32,207 nucleotides of DNA from Candidatus Solibacter usitatus. GTDB taxonomy: Bacteria > Acidobacteriota > Terriglobia > Bryobacterales > Bryobacteraceae. The translations under genes were made by a program, and so were the position numbers. Of the stretch, positions 7,836-16,222 are shown piece by piece (position 1 is the first letter of the stretch; the number at the start of each line of letters is the position of its first letter). Under the pieces are notes generated by a model. That model saw nothing but the letters and a program-made list of their open reading frames with translations, was not told the DNA's origin and ran no database searches. The DNA is taken from assembly GCA_016213245.1 (NCBI GenBank), contig JACRBC010000145.1, forward strand, positions 1 through 32,207, in the 5' to 3' direction.

Positions 7836-10800
7836 ATGCCTACGTCACGATTGTGGATCGCAGCAATCTGGTTTGCCCTGTCCGCGGCCGCCTGGGGCCA
7901 GACACTGGGCCGGGTGGTTGCGCTTGGAGGCCATTCGTCGGATCTGGTGCTGGATGAGGCTAGGGGCGTCCTCTATGTCGCCAACTTCACCGCCAACCGC
8001 ATCGACGTTGTGACCATCGAAACGGGGACCCTGGATCGTTCCATCAACGTGTCGTCGCAGCCCAGTTCGGTGGCACTCTCGCCCGATGGCCGCTACCTGC
8101 TGGCCGGCCACTACGGCAACTTTGCCGCCCCGAACACGCCGCGCAACGCGCTCACGCTGATCGAGGTGGATTCCAGGAACCGCCAGACCTTCGCTCTGCC
8201 CGATCCGCCTTTCGGCGTGGCCTTCGGCATCGACGGCAAGGCGCTGGTGGTCACCAGCACGCAGTTCATCAGTTTCGACCCCGAACTGGGAACCATGCAG
8301 GTGCTCGACACCGTCGCCGGCGTGGCCGCCAAGACGCTGCCCCAGCCGCCCGCCAAGTATCCCACCGAGATCGTCGGCGCCTCCGTGCAGTCCTCCGGCG
8401 ACGGCCTGAAGATCTTCGGAGTCACCGACTCCATCCTCTTTTCTTATGACGTCTCCACCAGGGTCGTCCGCTCCGGCGGCTATGCCGCCGAGCCGCCGCT
8501 GGGGCCGCGCGCCATCAGCGTTGCTCGCGACGGTTCCTACTACCTGGCCGGCTGGGCCATGTTTGACGGGCGCAGCGCGCTGTCGCAATTCCCCAATCCC
8601 AGAGGCCTGCTCAATATCGGCTCGCACGCCATCGACTCCGAGCGCGGCATCGTCTACGCCGAAGTGCCGGAAGCCGTCCAGACCACTACTACTTCGTCCG
8701 GCAGCCAGGGTACAGGCGCCTCCACTACCGCCCAGGTAGATCTGCTGCCTCCACCCTTCCTCATCGTCGCCGACGCCGATAACCTCAACGTGCGCGAGAG
8801 ACTGAAGCTCCCTGAGCATCTCGCCGGCAAGGGCATCCTCTCCTCCGACGGCATGAACATGTACGCCCTGTCGGAGAGCGGCGTCATGATCCTGCCCGTG
8901 GGCAACCTGAACAAGAGCCCCCGCGTCGCCGCCACCCAGGAGGACATCGTCTTCCGCGGCGGCCTGTGCAATCCCGGAGTCATCACGCAGGAGCTGACCA
9001 TCGTCGACCCCAGCGGCGCCTCCACCGAGTTCTCGCTCTCCACCGCCATGCCCGGCATCCGCCTCACGCCCAGCCGCGGCGTGACGCCGCTGACCGTCAA
9101 GGTCTCCATCGATCCCAGTTCCTTCGTCAACCAGCGCGGCACAATGACGGCCAGCATCGCGTTGCGCTCTCCCGCCGCCGTCAACTACCCCAACCCGGTT
9201 CGAGTCCTCATCAATCTACAGGAACCCGACCAGCGCGGCACCTCCGTCAATGTGCCCGGCAAGCTCGTCGACATCGTGGCCGACCCGTTCCGCAACCGCT
9301 TTTTCGTCCTCCGTCAGGACACCAACGAGGTCCTCGTCTACGACGGCGCCAACTACGGCCTCACCGCCCGGCTGCGCACCGGCAATACGCCCACCTCGAT
9401 GGCGCTCACCTTCGACCGGAAGTACCTGCTCGTCGGCAACGACAACTCCCAGTACGCCAACGTCTACGACCTGGAGACCCTCGAGCAGACCGCTCCCATC
9501 CGTTTCCCCTTCGGCCACTATCCGCGCTACCTCGCTTCGTCGGCCCGGGCTCTGCTCGGCGCCACGCGCGTCGCCGGGCCGAAGAACACCATCGACCGCG
9601 TGGACTTCCTCACGCGCAGCGCCATCGAACTGCCCACCCTGGGCATCTATGAGAACGGCATTCACCTCAACACGGCCCTGGTAGGCGCCTCCAACGGCGG
9701 CTCCATCATGGCCGCCATGGCCGACGGCAACGTGCTGCTCTATAACGCCAACGCCGATACCTTCACCATCTCGCGCAAGGACTTCGGCACGCTTGGCGGC
9801 GCCTTCGCGGCCTCGAGCTTCGATCAGTTCGTCGTCGGCAACACGCTCTTCAACGCGTCGCTGGTGCCCGTCAGGCAGTTCGACAACTCCATCGGGCTCT
9901 CCTCGGGCTTCGCCTTTGTCGACCAGTCCGGCTTCCGCACCGGCGCGCTCACCGCGGCCAGCCCCGGCGTCATCCAGCGCGTGGACCTGGCCTCTGGCTC
10001 CGGCGCCAACTCCACCCGCCTGGTGGAGGCGCCCGTGCTGGGTTCCACCACCTGGGTCTTCACGCGGACCATCGCCGTGCTGCCCGACCGCTCCAGCATC
10101 GTCAATCTCACCACCTCGGGCTTCACCGTTCTGGCCTGGAACTACGACGCCGCCGTCGCCATCCCGCGCATCAACCGCGTCGTCAACGCCGCCGATCTGT
10201 CCCGCGCCGTCGCGCCCGGCGGTCTCATCATCGTCGAAGGCCAGAACCTCGGCCCCGTCAACATCGCCACCAAGGAGATCCCGCTGCCGGTCGCCCTCGG
10301 CCAGAGCTGCCTCACCGTCAACGGCATGCCGGTCCCGATGCTGATGGTCTCCCCCACCCAGATCAATGCCCAACTGCCGTTCCAGGCCGAGGGCAACGTC
10401 ACCATGCTGCTGCGCACTCCAGGCGGAGTGAGCGACAACTACAACCTCACCGTTCTACCCACCGCGCCTAGCGTCTTCCGTACGACGCTGGCCGAAGACT
10501 ACCAGGTGCCCACCATCGTGCGCACTGAAAACAACCAGGTGGTCTCTCCGGCCAATCCCATCCGCAGCGACGACCGGCTCCTGATCTACCTCACTGGCAT
10601 GGGCAAGACCAACCCGGAGATCCCGGCCGGCACGCCCTCGCCCGCTGACTTCCCGCTCGTCCTCACCGATCCCAAGGTCGACATCAACGGCTATCAGTTG
10701 CCCGTTGAATACGCCGGCCTGGTCCCCGGCCAGATCGGCGTCTATCAGATCAAGGTCATGGTCCCCTTCAAGACGCCGAAAGGCATGGAACAGAAGCTGC

Positions 10801-10853
10801 AAGTACGGCAGGGAGGCTACTCCAGTAGCGTCCTGGTCCGAGTGATCGACTGA
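7836..10853 (+). CDS. Secreted beta-propeller protein with Solibacter-type C-terminal domain
   Basis: This is a 1005-residue exported protein. I place the start at 7836 because GAGGGAG sits six bases upstream and the signal peptide (MPTSRLWIAAIWFALSAAAW, then GQ) begins there; an ATG 15 bases earlier is in frame but has no ribosome site. The N-terminal half carries YVTN/lactonase-like propeller blades (DEARGVLYVANFTANRIDVV, VALSPDGRYLLAGHYGN), and further blades lie around residues 480-750. The last 220 residues match the TIGR03437 type: 'VVNAADLSRAVAPGGLIIVE', 'VSPTQINAQLPF', 'LLIYLTGMGKTNPEIPAGT' and 'GLVPGQIGVYQIKVMVP'. Such proteins are abundant in Solibacter and presumed extracellular, but their biochemical role is not known. 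It is followed by a perfect palindrome. Confidence 0.85.
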   Translation: MPTSRLWIAAIWFALSAAAWGQTLGRVVALGGHSSDLVLDEARGVLYVANFTANRIDVVTIETGTLDRSINVSSQPSSVALSPDGRYLLAGHYGNFAAPNTPRNALTLIEVDSRNRQTFALPDPPFGVAFGIDGKALVVTSTQFISFDPELGTMQVLDTVAGVAAKTLPQPPAKYPTEIVGASVQSSGDGLKIFGVTDSILFSYDVSTRVVRSGGYAAEPPLGPRAISVARDGSYYLAGWAMFDGRSALSQFPNPRGLLNIGSHAIDSERGIVYAEVPEAVQTTTTSSGSQGTGASTTAQVDLLPPPFLIVADADNLNVRERLKLPEHLAGKGILSSDGMNMYALSESGVMILPVGNLNKSPRVAATQEDIVFRGGLCNPGVITQELTIVDPSGASTEFSLSTAMPGIRLTPSRGVTPLTVKVSIDPSSFVNQRGTMTASIALRSPAAVNYPNPVRVLINLQEPDQRGTSVNVPGKLVDIVADPFRNRFFVLRQDTNEVLVYDGANYGLTARLRTGNTPTSMALTFDRKYLLVGNDNSQYANVYDLETLEQTAPIRFPFGHYPRYLASSARALLGATRVAGPKNTIDRVDFLTRSAIELPTLGIYENGIHLNTALVGASNGGSIMAAMADGNVLLYNANADTFTISRKDFGTLGGAFAASSFDQFVVGNTLFNASLVPVRQFDNSIGLSSGFAFVDQSGFRTGALTAASPGVIQRVDLASGSGANSTRLVEAPVLGSTTWVFTRTIAVLPDRSSIVNLTTSGFTVLAWNYDAAVAIPRINRVVNAADLSRAVAPGGLIIVEGQNLGPVNIATKEIPLPVALGQSCLTVNGMPVPMLMVSPTQINAQLPFQAEGNVTMLLRTPGGVSDNYNLTVLPTAPSVFRTTLAEDYQVPTIVRTENNQVVSPANPIRSDDRLLIYLTGMGKTNPEIPAGTPSPADFPLVLTDPKVDINGYQLPVEYAGLVPGQIGVYQIKVMVPFKTPKGMEQKLQVRQGGYSSSVLVRVID

Positions 10854-10865
10854 CCTTTCGTTTCC

Positions 10866-10891
10866 GTGCGGGGAGGCGCGCCTCCCCGCAC
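10866..10891 (+). terminator. 26-bp perfect palindrome after the propeller gene
   Basis: GTGCGGGGAGGCG is followed directly by its reverse complement, starting 12 bp after the stop codon. It forms a very stable GC hairpin (about 11 pairs with a four-base loop). No T-run follows, so it is either a non-canonical terminator or an mRNA 3'-end stabiliser. Confidence 0.55.
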
Positions 10892-10941
10892 CTCGATCCG
10901 GGCTTCCAATTCGACAGGATTTCGAGTAAAACAGGATTGCT

Positions 10942-11592
10942 ATGTTTTGTCTTAAGACCGCTTCCCTGATCATCGCCGCGGGGCTCGTCTCCACCATCGC
11001 GCCGCCGGCTTACGGACAGAAATGGGAGGTGGGCGCCGGCGGCGGCGCTTCCTTCTACAACTCCAGCCAGATCACCGGAAGGTCCGCCAGCGTGGAGGCC
11101 AAGTTCAAACCCGGATACGGCTTCACCGGCTTTGTCGGACAGTTGGGCAACCGGCTGGGCGGAGAGATCCGCTACTCCTTCTTCTCCAACGAAATGGAGC
11201 TCTCCGGCACGGGTAAGAACTTCACCATGGGCGGCCGCACCCAGGCCATCCACTACGATGTCCTGGTCTACTTCAACAAACGCGATTCCAAGACGCGCCC
11301 CTACCTGCTGGCCGGCGGCGGCGTGAAACAGTACACCGGCACCGGCAACGCCGTGCCGATCCAGCCCTTCATCAGCACCGCCGTGCTCACCAACACCAGC
11401 GAATGGAAGCCTCTGGTCACCGCCGGCGCAGGCGTCCGCTTCGCCCTCGGCGCCAAGACCCACCTGCGCGTCGAAGTGGTCAGCTACATGACCCAGGCGC
11501 CCAAGAACGTCATCACACCGGTCAGCGGCGCCACGCTCGACGGCTGGTTGCTCAGCTTCGCGCCCGTGTTCAGCGTCAGCTACGTCTGGTAA
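10942..11592 (+). CDS. Small outer-membrane beta-barrel protein (OmpA/OMP_b-brl-like)
   Basis: This 216-residue protein has a signal peptide (about 1-25, ending AYG-Q) and then alternating amphipathic strands rich in Gly, Tyr and Phe, such as 'KFKPGYGFTGFVGQLGNRLG', 'GEIRYSFFSNEME' and 'KTRPYLLAGGGVKQY'. The final residue is Trp after an alternating strand (FAPVFSVSYVW), the usual outer-membrane insertion signal. The pattern fits the eight-stranded OMP_b-brl class. The ligand is unknown. Hairpins lie on both sides, so it is probably monocistronic. Confidence 0.75.
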   Translation: MFCLKTASLIIAAGLVSTIAPPAYGQKWEVGAGGGASFYNSSQITGRSASVEAKFKPGYGFTGFVGQLGNRLGGEIRYSFFSNEMELSGTGKNFTMGGRTQAIHYDVLVYFNKRDSKTRPYLLAGGGVKQYTGTGNAVPIQPFISTAVLTNTSEWKPLVTAGAGVRFALGAKTHLRVEVVSYMTQAPKNVITPVSGATLDGWLLSFAPVFSVSYVW

Positions 11593-11642
11593 ACCAGACG
11601 CGGCGTTAAATCAGCGGGACCGTGTTCCGGGCAGGGTCCCGC
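11583..11642 (+). terminator. Tandem hairpins after the small OMP gene
   Basis: CGTCTGG-TAAA-CCAGACG (11583-11600) spans the stop codon. A second stem GCGGGACC (11614-11621) / GGTCCCGC (11635-11642) is followed by a short T-containing stretch (ATTGTCTT). Together they probably end the OMP transcript ahead of the cytochrome gene at 11662. Confidence 0.5.
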
Positions 11643-11661
11643 ATTGTCTTAGAGTGAGAAC

Positions 11662-12600
11662 ATGCTGGGCACACACGGGATCGCGGCGGGGCGTGTCTTC
11701 GTACTTTTCGCGGCAGCCGCGAGCCTGCTCCCACTGGCCTGCGCCGAGCCACAATGGGCCGGCGGCCAGGTCTGCCGCAGTTGCCATCCCGGCGTCGTCG
11801 TCGACTTCTACCGCAATCCCCACTACAAGACCGTCGCCGCCGGCGTGGAACCGCCGGAGCGCACGGGCTGCGAGAGTTGCCACGGCCCTGCCGCCGAGCA
11901 TGTCGCCGCCAAGGGCGACAAGTCCAGGATCCGCGCCTTCTCCGAGATGCAGCCGAAGCAGGTGCTCGACAACTGCCTGCGCTGCCATGCCGAAAGCCTT
12001 GGGCGAGCCAGTATCCGCCGGTCCAGCCACTCGCTGGCATCCATCGCCTGCAACTCCTGCCATTCCATCCACAAGTCCCGCACTCCCAAGGCCCTGCTGG
12101 CCAAGGAGCAGCGCGAGGTCTGCTACCTCTGTCACGGCAACGTGCGCGCCCAGTTCTCACAACCCTTCAAGCACCGCGTGAACGAGGGCTTCATGAAATG
12201 CAGCGATTGCCATAATCCCCACGGCGCCGCCGCCCCCGTGTGGGGCATGGGCGCGCGGCCTCGCATGACGGCCGCAGCGCTGGCCAACGAAGAGCCGTGC
12301 CTCAAATGCCATAATGACAAGCGCGGCCCCTTTGTCTACGAACACGCCGCCGTCCGCGTGGACGGCTGCCTCGGCTGCCACGTCCCCCACGGCACCGCCA
12401 ACGCCCGCCTGCTCAAACGCCCGGCCGTCTTCACCCTCTGCCTGGAGTGCCACAACGGCGCCGGCGGCTTCGGCCGCCAGGCCAATGGCGTCAAGCTCAC
12501 CCCCAATACCCACAACATGGCCGATCCCAGGTTCCGGAACTGCGTCACCTGCCACGCCCGTATCCACGGCTCCAACGCGGATACGAGGTTCCTGCGATGA
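11662..12600 (+). CDS. Periplasmic decaheme c-type cytochrome (DmsE/MtrA-like)
   Basis: This 312-residue protein has a signal peptide (about 1-28) and exactly ten CXXCH haem-attachment sites, with first cysteines at residues 38, 70, 105, 130, 154, 180, 213, 236, 260 and 294. The CHGP, CHNPHGA and CHVPHGT contexts are typical of the DmsE/MtrA decaheme family. These proteins carry electrons across the periplasm and plug into an outer-membrane barrel. The downstream 660-aa barrel gene overlaps its stop (ATGA), supporting a conduit complex. No quinol-oxidising partner or terminal reductase (DmsA/B, MtrC, OmcA) is in the window. DmsE and MtrA cannot be told apart from sequence inspection alone. 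Confidence 0.88.
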   Translation: MLGTHGIAAGRVFVLFAAAASLLPLACAEPQWAGGQVCRSCHPGVVVDFYRNPHYKTVAAGVEPPERTGCESCHGPAAEHVAAKGDKSRIRAFSEMQPKQVLDNCLRCHAESLGRASIRRSSHSLASIACNSCHSIHKSRTPKALLAKEQREVCYLCHGNVRAQFSQPFKHRVNEGFMKCSDCHNPHGAAAPVWGMGARPRMTAAALANEEPCLKCHNDKRGPFVYEHAAVRVDGCLGCHVPHGTANARLLKRPAVFTLCLECHNGAGGFGRQANGVKLTPNTHNMADPRFRNCVTCHARIHGSNADTRFLR

Positions 12601-14579
12601 TCCGCCCCCTGGCCGCATCGCTGTTCCTGCTCTGCACAGTCGTGCGCGCGCAGCCTCCCGTGGCGCCCACCGATGCCAAGGTCGGCGAGTCCCGCGGGCA
12701 GAACGCCGGCGGCTACAACATCCTTCAGTCCTGGGAGACCGGCTACCGCTTCCGCACCGCCGGCGGCAACCAGGCCAGGTACCGCAGCGACGTCAACTAT
12801 GGCAACGGCATCCGCCTGCTGGCCGGGCGTCTCAGCCTGACCTCGCGCGATGGCCACGGCCGCCTTTTCGATGACCTTACCCTCGCCGTCCAGGGACTTG
12901 GCAACGACCCCTACCAGTCGGCCACCCTGCGCATCGCCAGGAACCGTCTTTACCGTTACGACCTGCTGTGGCGCGAAAGCGACTACTACAACCCCGCCCT
13001 CCCCATCAGCTTCGGCGAGCACCGCATGGATACTTCGCGCCGCATGCAGGACCACGATTTCGTCCTCTTCCCGCAGTCCAAGGTCCGCTTCTTCGCCGGC
13101 TTCAGCCGCACCCTGCAGCAGGGCCCGGCGCTGACCACTGTCAACGTCTTCGACAGCGTCCGCGGCGACGAATTCGCCCTCTTCGCCGATGTCCGCCGCC
13201 GCCAGAACGAATTCCGCTTCGGCAATGAACTCCCGGTGTTCGGAGTCAAACTGAACTGGATGCAGGTTTGGGAGATGTACCGCGAAGAGGTCCCCGCCTC
13301 CCTCACCGCGCCCGCGGCCGGCAACAACCCCGCCGACCGTACCCGCCTCAATTCCCTCAATCGCACCCAGCCCTACCAGGGAACCACTCCCTCGTTCCGC
13401 CTCAACCTCTTCCGTGAAAAGGGCGAGCGCTGGGCTCTCAACGGCCGATTCACTTACTCCGCCGGCCGCCGCGACTTCCAGTTTGACGAGACCGCCACCG
13501 GCATCGACCGCTTCAACGCCGCCGCCAACCGCCAGATCGCCGCCGCCGGCCAGGGCCGCCGTCCCGTCACCACCGGCCAGCTCACTTTCAGCCTCTTCCC
13601 CACCTCCCTCATCACCCTGACCAATCACACCGCCTTTCACTCCACCCGCATGGAAGGCGACGCCCGGTATCGCGAAATCGACAACGGCGACCTCCAGGTG
13701 GCGCAGGTCGACTTCCGCTACCTCGGCATTCGCACCCTCGCCAACTCCAGCGACGCTCTGTTCCAGCTCAGGCCCTGGATCGCCTTCCACGGCGGCTACC
13801 AATACTCCAACCGCCTCATCCGCAGCACCGAGCTCGTCACCATCGAGGACTTCACCGGAGGCGTCTCCTCCGAGCAGACCAACGTGCTCCACGCCGGCGC
13901 CGCAGGCGTCCGCTTCCGCCCCGCAAAACCACTCACCCTCGCCTTCGACGGCGAACTCGGCCGCCAGAGCCGCGCCTTCCTCCCCACTTCGGAAAAGGAC
14001 TATCAATCCTATTCAGCCCGCCTCCTGTGGCGCCAGGGACCCCTCTCCATCTCGGGCCTCGCCCGCAGTTACACCAACTCGAACTTTGTCTCGCTCTTCG
14101 CTCACAGCGCCGAGTCCCGCAATCTCGCCCTCGACGGTTCCTGGACGCCCCGCGACTGGTTCTCTCTCCAGGCCGGCTACTCTCGCCTCCACGCCGATAC
14201 CCTCACGGGCCTCGCCTACTTCCTCGCGTCCGCCCTCGTCCGCGGCGAGCAGTCGCTCTACGTCAGCAATCTCCACACCGCTCACGCCGGCGCCCAATTC
14301 TCCATCCGCCAGCGCGTGGAACTCTACGGAGGCTTCAGCCTCAGCCGGGATGCCGGTGACCCCCGACGCTCTCCCGGCGCTTCCTTGCAGCCTGCCTTCA
14401 TCGCCGTGCAGACATTCCCTATGGACTTCGACTCCCCGCTGGCCCGGATCTCAGTCAAACTCCACCCCAAGTTGCGGTGGAACGCCGGATATCAATACTA
14501 CCGCTATCGAGAAGATCTGCTCTCCACCCAAAATTACCGGGCGCACACGGGCTTCACCAGCGTATTATGGACTTTCTGA
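12597..14579 (+). CDS. Outer-membrane beta-barrel partner of the decaheme cytochrome (MtrB/PioB-like role)
   Basis: I use the ATG at 12597, which overlaps the cytochrome stop, because a signal peptide starts there (MIRPLAASLFLLCTVVRAQ). The frame is open further upstream, but only antisense to sense within the cytochrome gene. The 660-residue product is a long series of alternating strands with many Tyr/Phe/Arg (e.g. NRLYRYDLLWRESDYYNP, ARLLWRQGPLSISGLARSYT) and ends in Phe (SVLWTF), as expected for a large barrel. Size and the coupled decaheme gene fit the MtrB/PioB role of sheathing the cytochrome through the outer membrane. The N-terminal CXXC of Shewanella MtrB is not seen, so homology to MtrB itself is an inference from context. 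Confidence 0.72.
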   Translation: MIRPLAASLFLLCTVVRAQPPVAPTDAKVGESRGQNAGGYNILQSWETGYRFRTAGGNQARYRSDVNYGNGIRLLAGRLSLTSRDGHGRLFDDLTLAVQGLGNDPYQSATLRIARNRLYRYDLLWRESDYYNPALPISFGEHRMDTSRRMQDHDFVLFPQSKVRFFAGFSRTLQQGPALTTVNVFDSVRGDEFALFADVRRRQNEFRFGNELPVFGVKLNWMQVWEMYREEVPASLTAPAAGNNPADRTRLNSLNRTQPYQGTTPSFRLNLFREKGERWALNGRFTYSAGRRDFQFDETATGIDRFNAAANRQIAAAGQGRRPVTTGQLTFSLFPTSLITLTNHTAFHSTRMEGDARYREIDNGDLQVAQVDFRYLGIRTLANSSDALFQLRPWIAFHGGYQYSNRLIRSTELVTIEDFTGGVSSEQTNVLHAGAAGVRFRPAKPLTLAFDGELGRQSRAFLPTSEKDYQSYSARLLWRQGPLSISGLARSYTNSNFVSLFAHSAESRNLALDGSWTPRDWFSLQAGYSRLHADTLTGLAYFLASALVRGEQSLYVSNLHTAHAGAQFSIRQRVELYGGFSLSRDAGDPRRSPGASLQPAFIAVQTFPMDFDSPLARISVKLHPKLRWNAGYQYYRYREDLLSTQNYRAHTGFTSVLWTF

Positions 14580-14600
14580 CTCTTCAGCCGGGCCGAGAGC

Positions 14601-14909
14601 ATGGGTAACGTCGGACTCCTATTCACCTTCCTGCTGCTGATGGGCACTCTGTGGCTCGCCCTCACGCGCATCACCATGCGGCTGGAGAACAACTGGCCGC
14701 TGGTCTATGACATCGGTCTGGTGGTCTACCTCAACAGCTTCGACCTGATCCTCAACGCCTACGTCGTCTACGTCGCGGTGGTCTGCGCCCTGCTCATCCG
14801 CTTCGAGTTCCTGAACGATCGCATCGTCTTCTTTGTGAAAGTGTTGGAAATCTGCGCCCTGGCGCACATCGGCTGGTGCCTGCTCGCCGCCCTCCTCAAG
14901 GCCTTTTGA
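14601..14909 (+). CDS. Small three-helix membrane protein
   Basis: This 102-residue protein is almost entirely hydrophobic, with helices at about 3-22, 36-67 (one long or two short segments) and 78-100. Its ATG is 21 bp after the barrel gene, preceded by CCGAGAGC, and it is on the same strand, so it is likely co-transcribed with the decaheme/barrel pair. No domain is recognised. A role in anchoring or maturing the electron conduit is possible by position only. Confidence 0.55.
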   Translation: MGNVGLLFTFLLLMGTLWLALTRITMRLENNWPLVYDIGLVVYLNSFDLILNAYVVYVAVVCALLIRFEFLNDRIVFFVKVLEICALAHIGWCLLAALLKAF

Positions 14910-14933
14910 GCCAGCCCGCCGCTCAGCCCCTCA

Positions 14934-15299
14934 TCACTCGGCCGGCAGCCCGCGCTCGTTCCACTCCCGCCATCCCCCGTCCAGCGAGACCGGCGAGGTG
15001 TAGCCCATCTGTTGCAGATTCACGGCCACCAGCGCCGAGCGGTACCCGCCTCCGCAGTACAGCACCAGCATGCAATCCTTGTCCGGCACGCGCGACTCGA
15101 TGTCGCGCTCGATTACGCCTTTGCCGATGTAGATCGCTCCGGCGATGTGCCCCGCCGCCCACTCGCTCTCCTCCCGCGTGTCGATCAGCACATGCGGCGC
15201 CCCGCTCTCCCTCAGCGCGACATATTCGGAGATGCTCATTTGGCGGATGCGGCTCTTGGCGTCATCCACCAGCGCCAGGAACGCGGGTGAGTGCTTCAT
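14934..15299 (-). CDS. Single-domain rhodanese-like protein
   Basis: This 121-residue protein has the rhodanese fold signatures 'VLIDTREESEWAAGHIAGAI' (about 38-57) and the active loop 'LYCGGGYRS' with Cys82, plus the C-terminal 'SLDGGWREWNERGLP'. Such proteins transfer sulfane sulfur through a cysteine persulfide. It is the last gene of a - strand cluster, nine bases after murQ, with erpA first. A sulfur-transfer role alongside Fe-S assembly is plausible, but the substrate is unknown. Confidence 0.9.
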   Translation of the reverse strand: MKHSPAFLALVDDAKSRIRQMSISEYVALRESGAPHVLIDTREESEWAAGHIAGAIYIGKGVIERDIESRVPDKDCMLVLYCGGGYRSALVAVNLQQMGYTSPVSLDGGWREWNERGLPAE

Positions 15300-15308
15300 G
15301 GCTGAATT

Positions 15309-16214
15309 CTACCCGATCGCCTCGCGCACCCGCCCGCCGCACGCGTCCAGCCGGCTCTCCGCCTGCGCGCGCGAGACGTTCAGCCTGCCCATGACGATCG
15401 CCGTCCGCACGTTCCGCCCGGACTCTTCGAGCAGCCGCGCCGCGCGCTCCCGCTCGCACCCCGTCACTGCCATAATGATGCGCTGCGCCCGGTCCACCAG
15501 TTTCTCGTTGCGCGGCTGCACGTTCACCATCAGGTTCGAGTAGACGTACCCCAGGCGCACCATCACCCCGCTGGAGATCATGTTCAGCACCAGCTTGGTC
15601 GCCGTGCCCGCCTTCAACCGCGTCGAGCCCGTGATGACCTCAGGGCCCGGCAGCGGCACAATCGGGATGCGCACCCTGGAGGCCAGCTCCGAATCCGGCG
15701 AACAGACAACACAGGCGGTCAACGCGCCCAGCCCGTTGGCTGCATCCACCGCCCCCAGCACGTACGGAGTCCGTCCGCTGGCGGCGATCCCCACCAGCAC
15801 GTCCCGGCTGGTGAATCCCCGTGCCAGAAGGTCCCTCGCCCCCGCTTCCGGCGAGTCTTCGCTTCCCTCGGCGGCGCTGCGCAGCGCGCCTTCGCCTCCG
15901 GCGATGATGCCCACCACCAGGTCCGGCGGAACGTTGAACGTCGGCGGGCATTCACTGGCGTCCAGCACCCCCAGCCGCCCGCTGGTCCCCGCCCCGGTGT
16001 AAAAGAGCCGCCCGCCCTTCAGCAGGGCGGCCGCGGTCTCGTCCACCAGCCGCGCGATCGGGCCGAGTTCCCTCTCCACCGCCCCGGCTACGCGCCGGTC
16101 CTCGCGGTTGAACACCGCCAGCATCTCCAGCGTGGATAGCGCGTCAAAATCGGCCGAGGCAGGGTTTGCCTGCTCGGTCATCAGGCGGCTCAGGTCCAAT
16201 GGCCCGCTCAACAC
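15309..16214 (-). CDS. murQ: N-acetylmuramic acid 6-phosphate etherase MurQ
   Basis: MurQ cleaves the lactyl ether of MurNAc-6-phosphate to give GlcNAc-6-phosphate and D-lactate in cell-wall recycling. The 301-residue product shows the SIS-domain signature 'YTGAGTSGRLGVLDASECPP' (Glu88 corresponds to the E. coli catalytic Glu83), 'EGSEDS' (Glu119, matching the second acid), 'GIAASGRTPYV', 'STRLKAGTATKLVLNMIS' and 'NEKLVDRA'. The start is a GTG at 16214, eight bases after the erpA stop. An internal ATG at 16181 (MTEQANP) is the alternative, but the preceding 'LDLSRL' looks like family sequence. No MurNAc kinase or PTS is adjacent. Confidence 0.95.
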   Translation of the reverse strand: MLSGPLDLSRLMTEQANPASADFDALSTLEMLAVFNREDRRVAGAVERELGPIARLVDETAAALLKGGRLFYTGAGTSGRLGVLDASECPPTFNVPPDLVVGIIAGGEGALRSAAEGSEDSPEAGARDLLARGFTSRDVLVGIAASGRTPYVLGAVDAANGLGALTACVVCSPDSELASRVRIPIVPLPGPEVITGSTRLKAGTATKLVLNMISSGVMVRLGYVYSNLMVNVQPRNEKLVDRAQRIIMAVTGCERERAARLLEESGRNVRTAIVMGRLNVSRAQAESRLDACGGRVREAIG

Positions 16215-16222
16215 ACCCGCCT

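Noticed and set aside
12336..14006. 556-codon open frame on the - strand opposite the cytochrome/barrel genes
   Set aside because: The + strand has ten CXXCH motifs, signal peptides and a coupled start. The antisense product is low-complexity Gly/Ala/Val/Glu, as expected for a GC-rich shadow frame.
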